5,220 nucleotides of DNA from Streptomyces speibonae. Lineage in GTDB: Bacteria > Actinomycetota > Actinomycetes > Streptomycetales > Streptomycetaceae. Below are positions 5,177 through 5,220 of the stretch, one piece after another. The translations under genes and the position numbers were made by a program. The stretch lies in NCBI GenBank assembly GCA_000715605.1, contig KL568618.1, forward strand, positions 27,808 through 33,027. Direction: 5' to 3'. The stretch's first letter is position 1, and each line of letters begins with the position of its first letter. The notes beneath the pieces are model-generated. The model was not told where the DNA came from and searched no databases. It saw only the letters and a program-made list of their open reading frames with translations.

Positions 5177-5217
5177 CTGCGGCCAGCCGTGCCGCACAGC
5201 CTGCGGGCAGTCGTGCC
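5177..5217. repeat. Imperfect direct repeat, 24-base period, at the right edge
   Basis: CTGCGGCCAGCCGTGCC (5177-5193) recurs as CTGCGGGCAGTCGTGCC (5201-5217) with 15 of 17 bases identical. Each copy contains its own small dyad. The window ends 3 bases later, so whether more copies follow cannot be seen. The first copy overlaps the candidate terminator, so this may be a repeated, dispersed type of terminator-associated intergenic element. Confidence 0.6.
5178..5196 (+). terminator. Probable terminator hairpin after the peptidase gene
   Basis: TGCGGC (5178-5183) and GCCGCA (5191-5196) form a perfect 6-bp stem with a 7-base loop, beginning 2 bases after the TAA. There is no T tract, as is common in streptomycetes. 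A second small hairpin, GGCA (5206-5209) with TGCC (5214-5217), follows. Confidence 0.45.
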
Positions 5218-5220
5218 TCC

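Noticed and set aside
3098..5197. A 699-codon open frame on the minus strand opposite the peptidase
   Set aside because: The plus strand carries an intact S9 peptidase with catalytic triad; the antisense product has no recognisable domain.
1..5220. tRNA, rRNA, transposase or phage genes
   Set aside because: No cloverleaf, rRNA, recombinase or terminal inverted repeat pattern was found, and composition is even across the window outside the repeat arm.

Overview
The window looks like chromosomal DNA of a high-GC actinomycete, most likely a Streptomyces. The base composition is very GC-rich throughout, codons end overwhelmingly in G or C, and the protein families and their wording (a SigE-family ECF sigma factor, a SURF1-like protein beginning MYRFLLTPRWWG, an S9 peptidase) are of the streptomycete type. 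This assignment is inference from composition and family recognition; no database was searched.

Layout. 1-61: short non-coding leader with a weak ECF-type promoter candidate. 62-733 (+): ECF sigma factor of the streptomycete SigE family. 730-2274 (+): a 514-residue single-span membrane protein, start overlapping the sigma stop as ATGA and preceded by a perfect GGAGG, so the two are almost certainly translationally coupled. It has a long, repeat-built, probably disordered cytoplasmic N-terminus, one membrane helix (about residues 220-241), and an extracytoplasmic four-cysteine domain. 2241-3116 (-): a SURF1-family protein, running tail-to-tail into the membrane protein with a 34-bp coding overlap. 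3117-3316: the divergent intergenic region, holding an inverted repeat, a G-quadruplex motif and an exact match to the Streptomyces DnaA-box sequence TTGTCCACA. 3317-5176 (+): an S9-family prolyl-oligopeptidase-type serine peptidase with beta-propeller and alpha/beta-hydrolase domains and an intact Ser-Asp-His triad. 5177-5220: a GC hairpin directly after the stop and an imperfect 24-nt-period direct repeat that runs towards the window edge.

How the genes may work together. The sigma factor and the coupled membrane protein form the one clear functional unit: by position and topology the second protein is a candidate membrane-anchored regulator (anti-sigma or sensor) of the first, although no ZAS-type zinc-binding anti-sigma motif is visible. 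SURF1 (cytochrome oxidase biogenesis) and the peptidase are separate transcription units and look like ordinary core genes. The least conventional part of the window is the repeat-rich N-terminus of the membrane protein (18-bp repeats at 790-861, 24-bp repeats at 919-1164).
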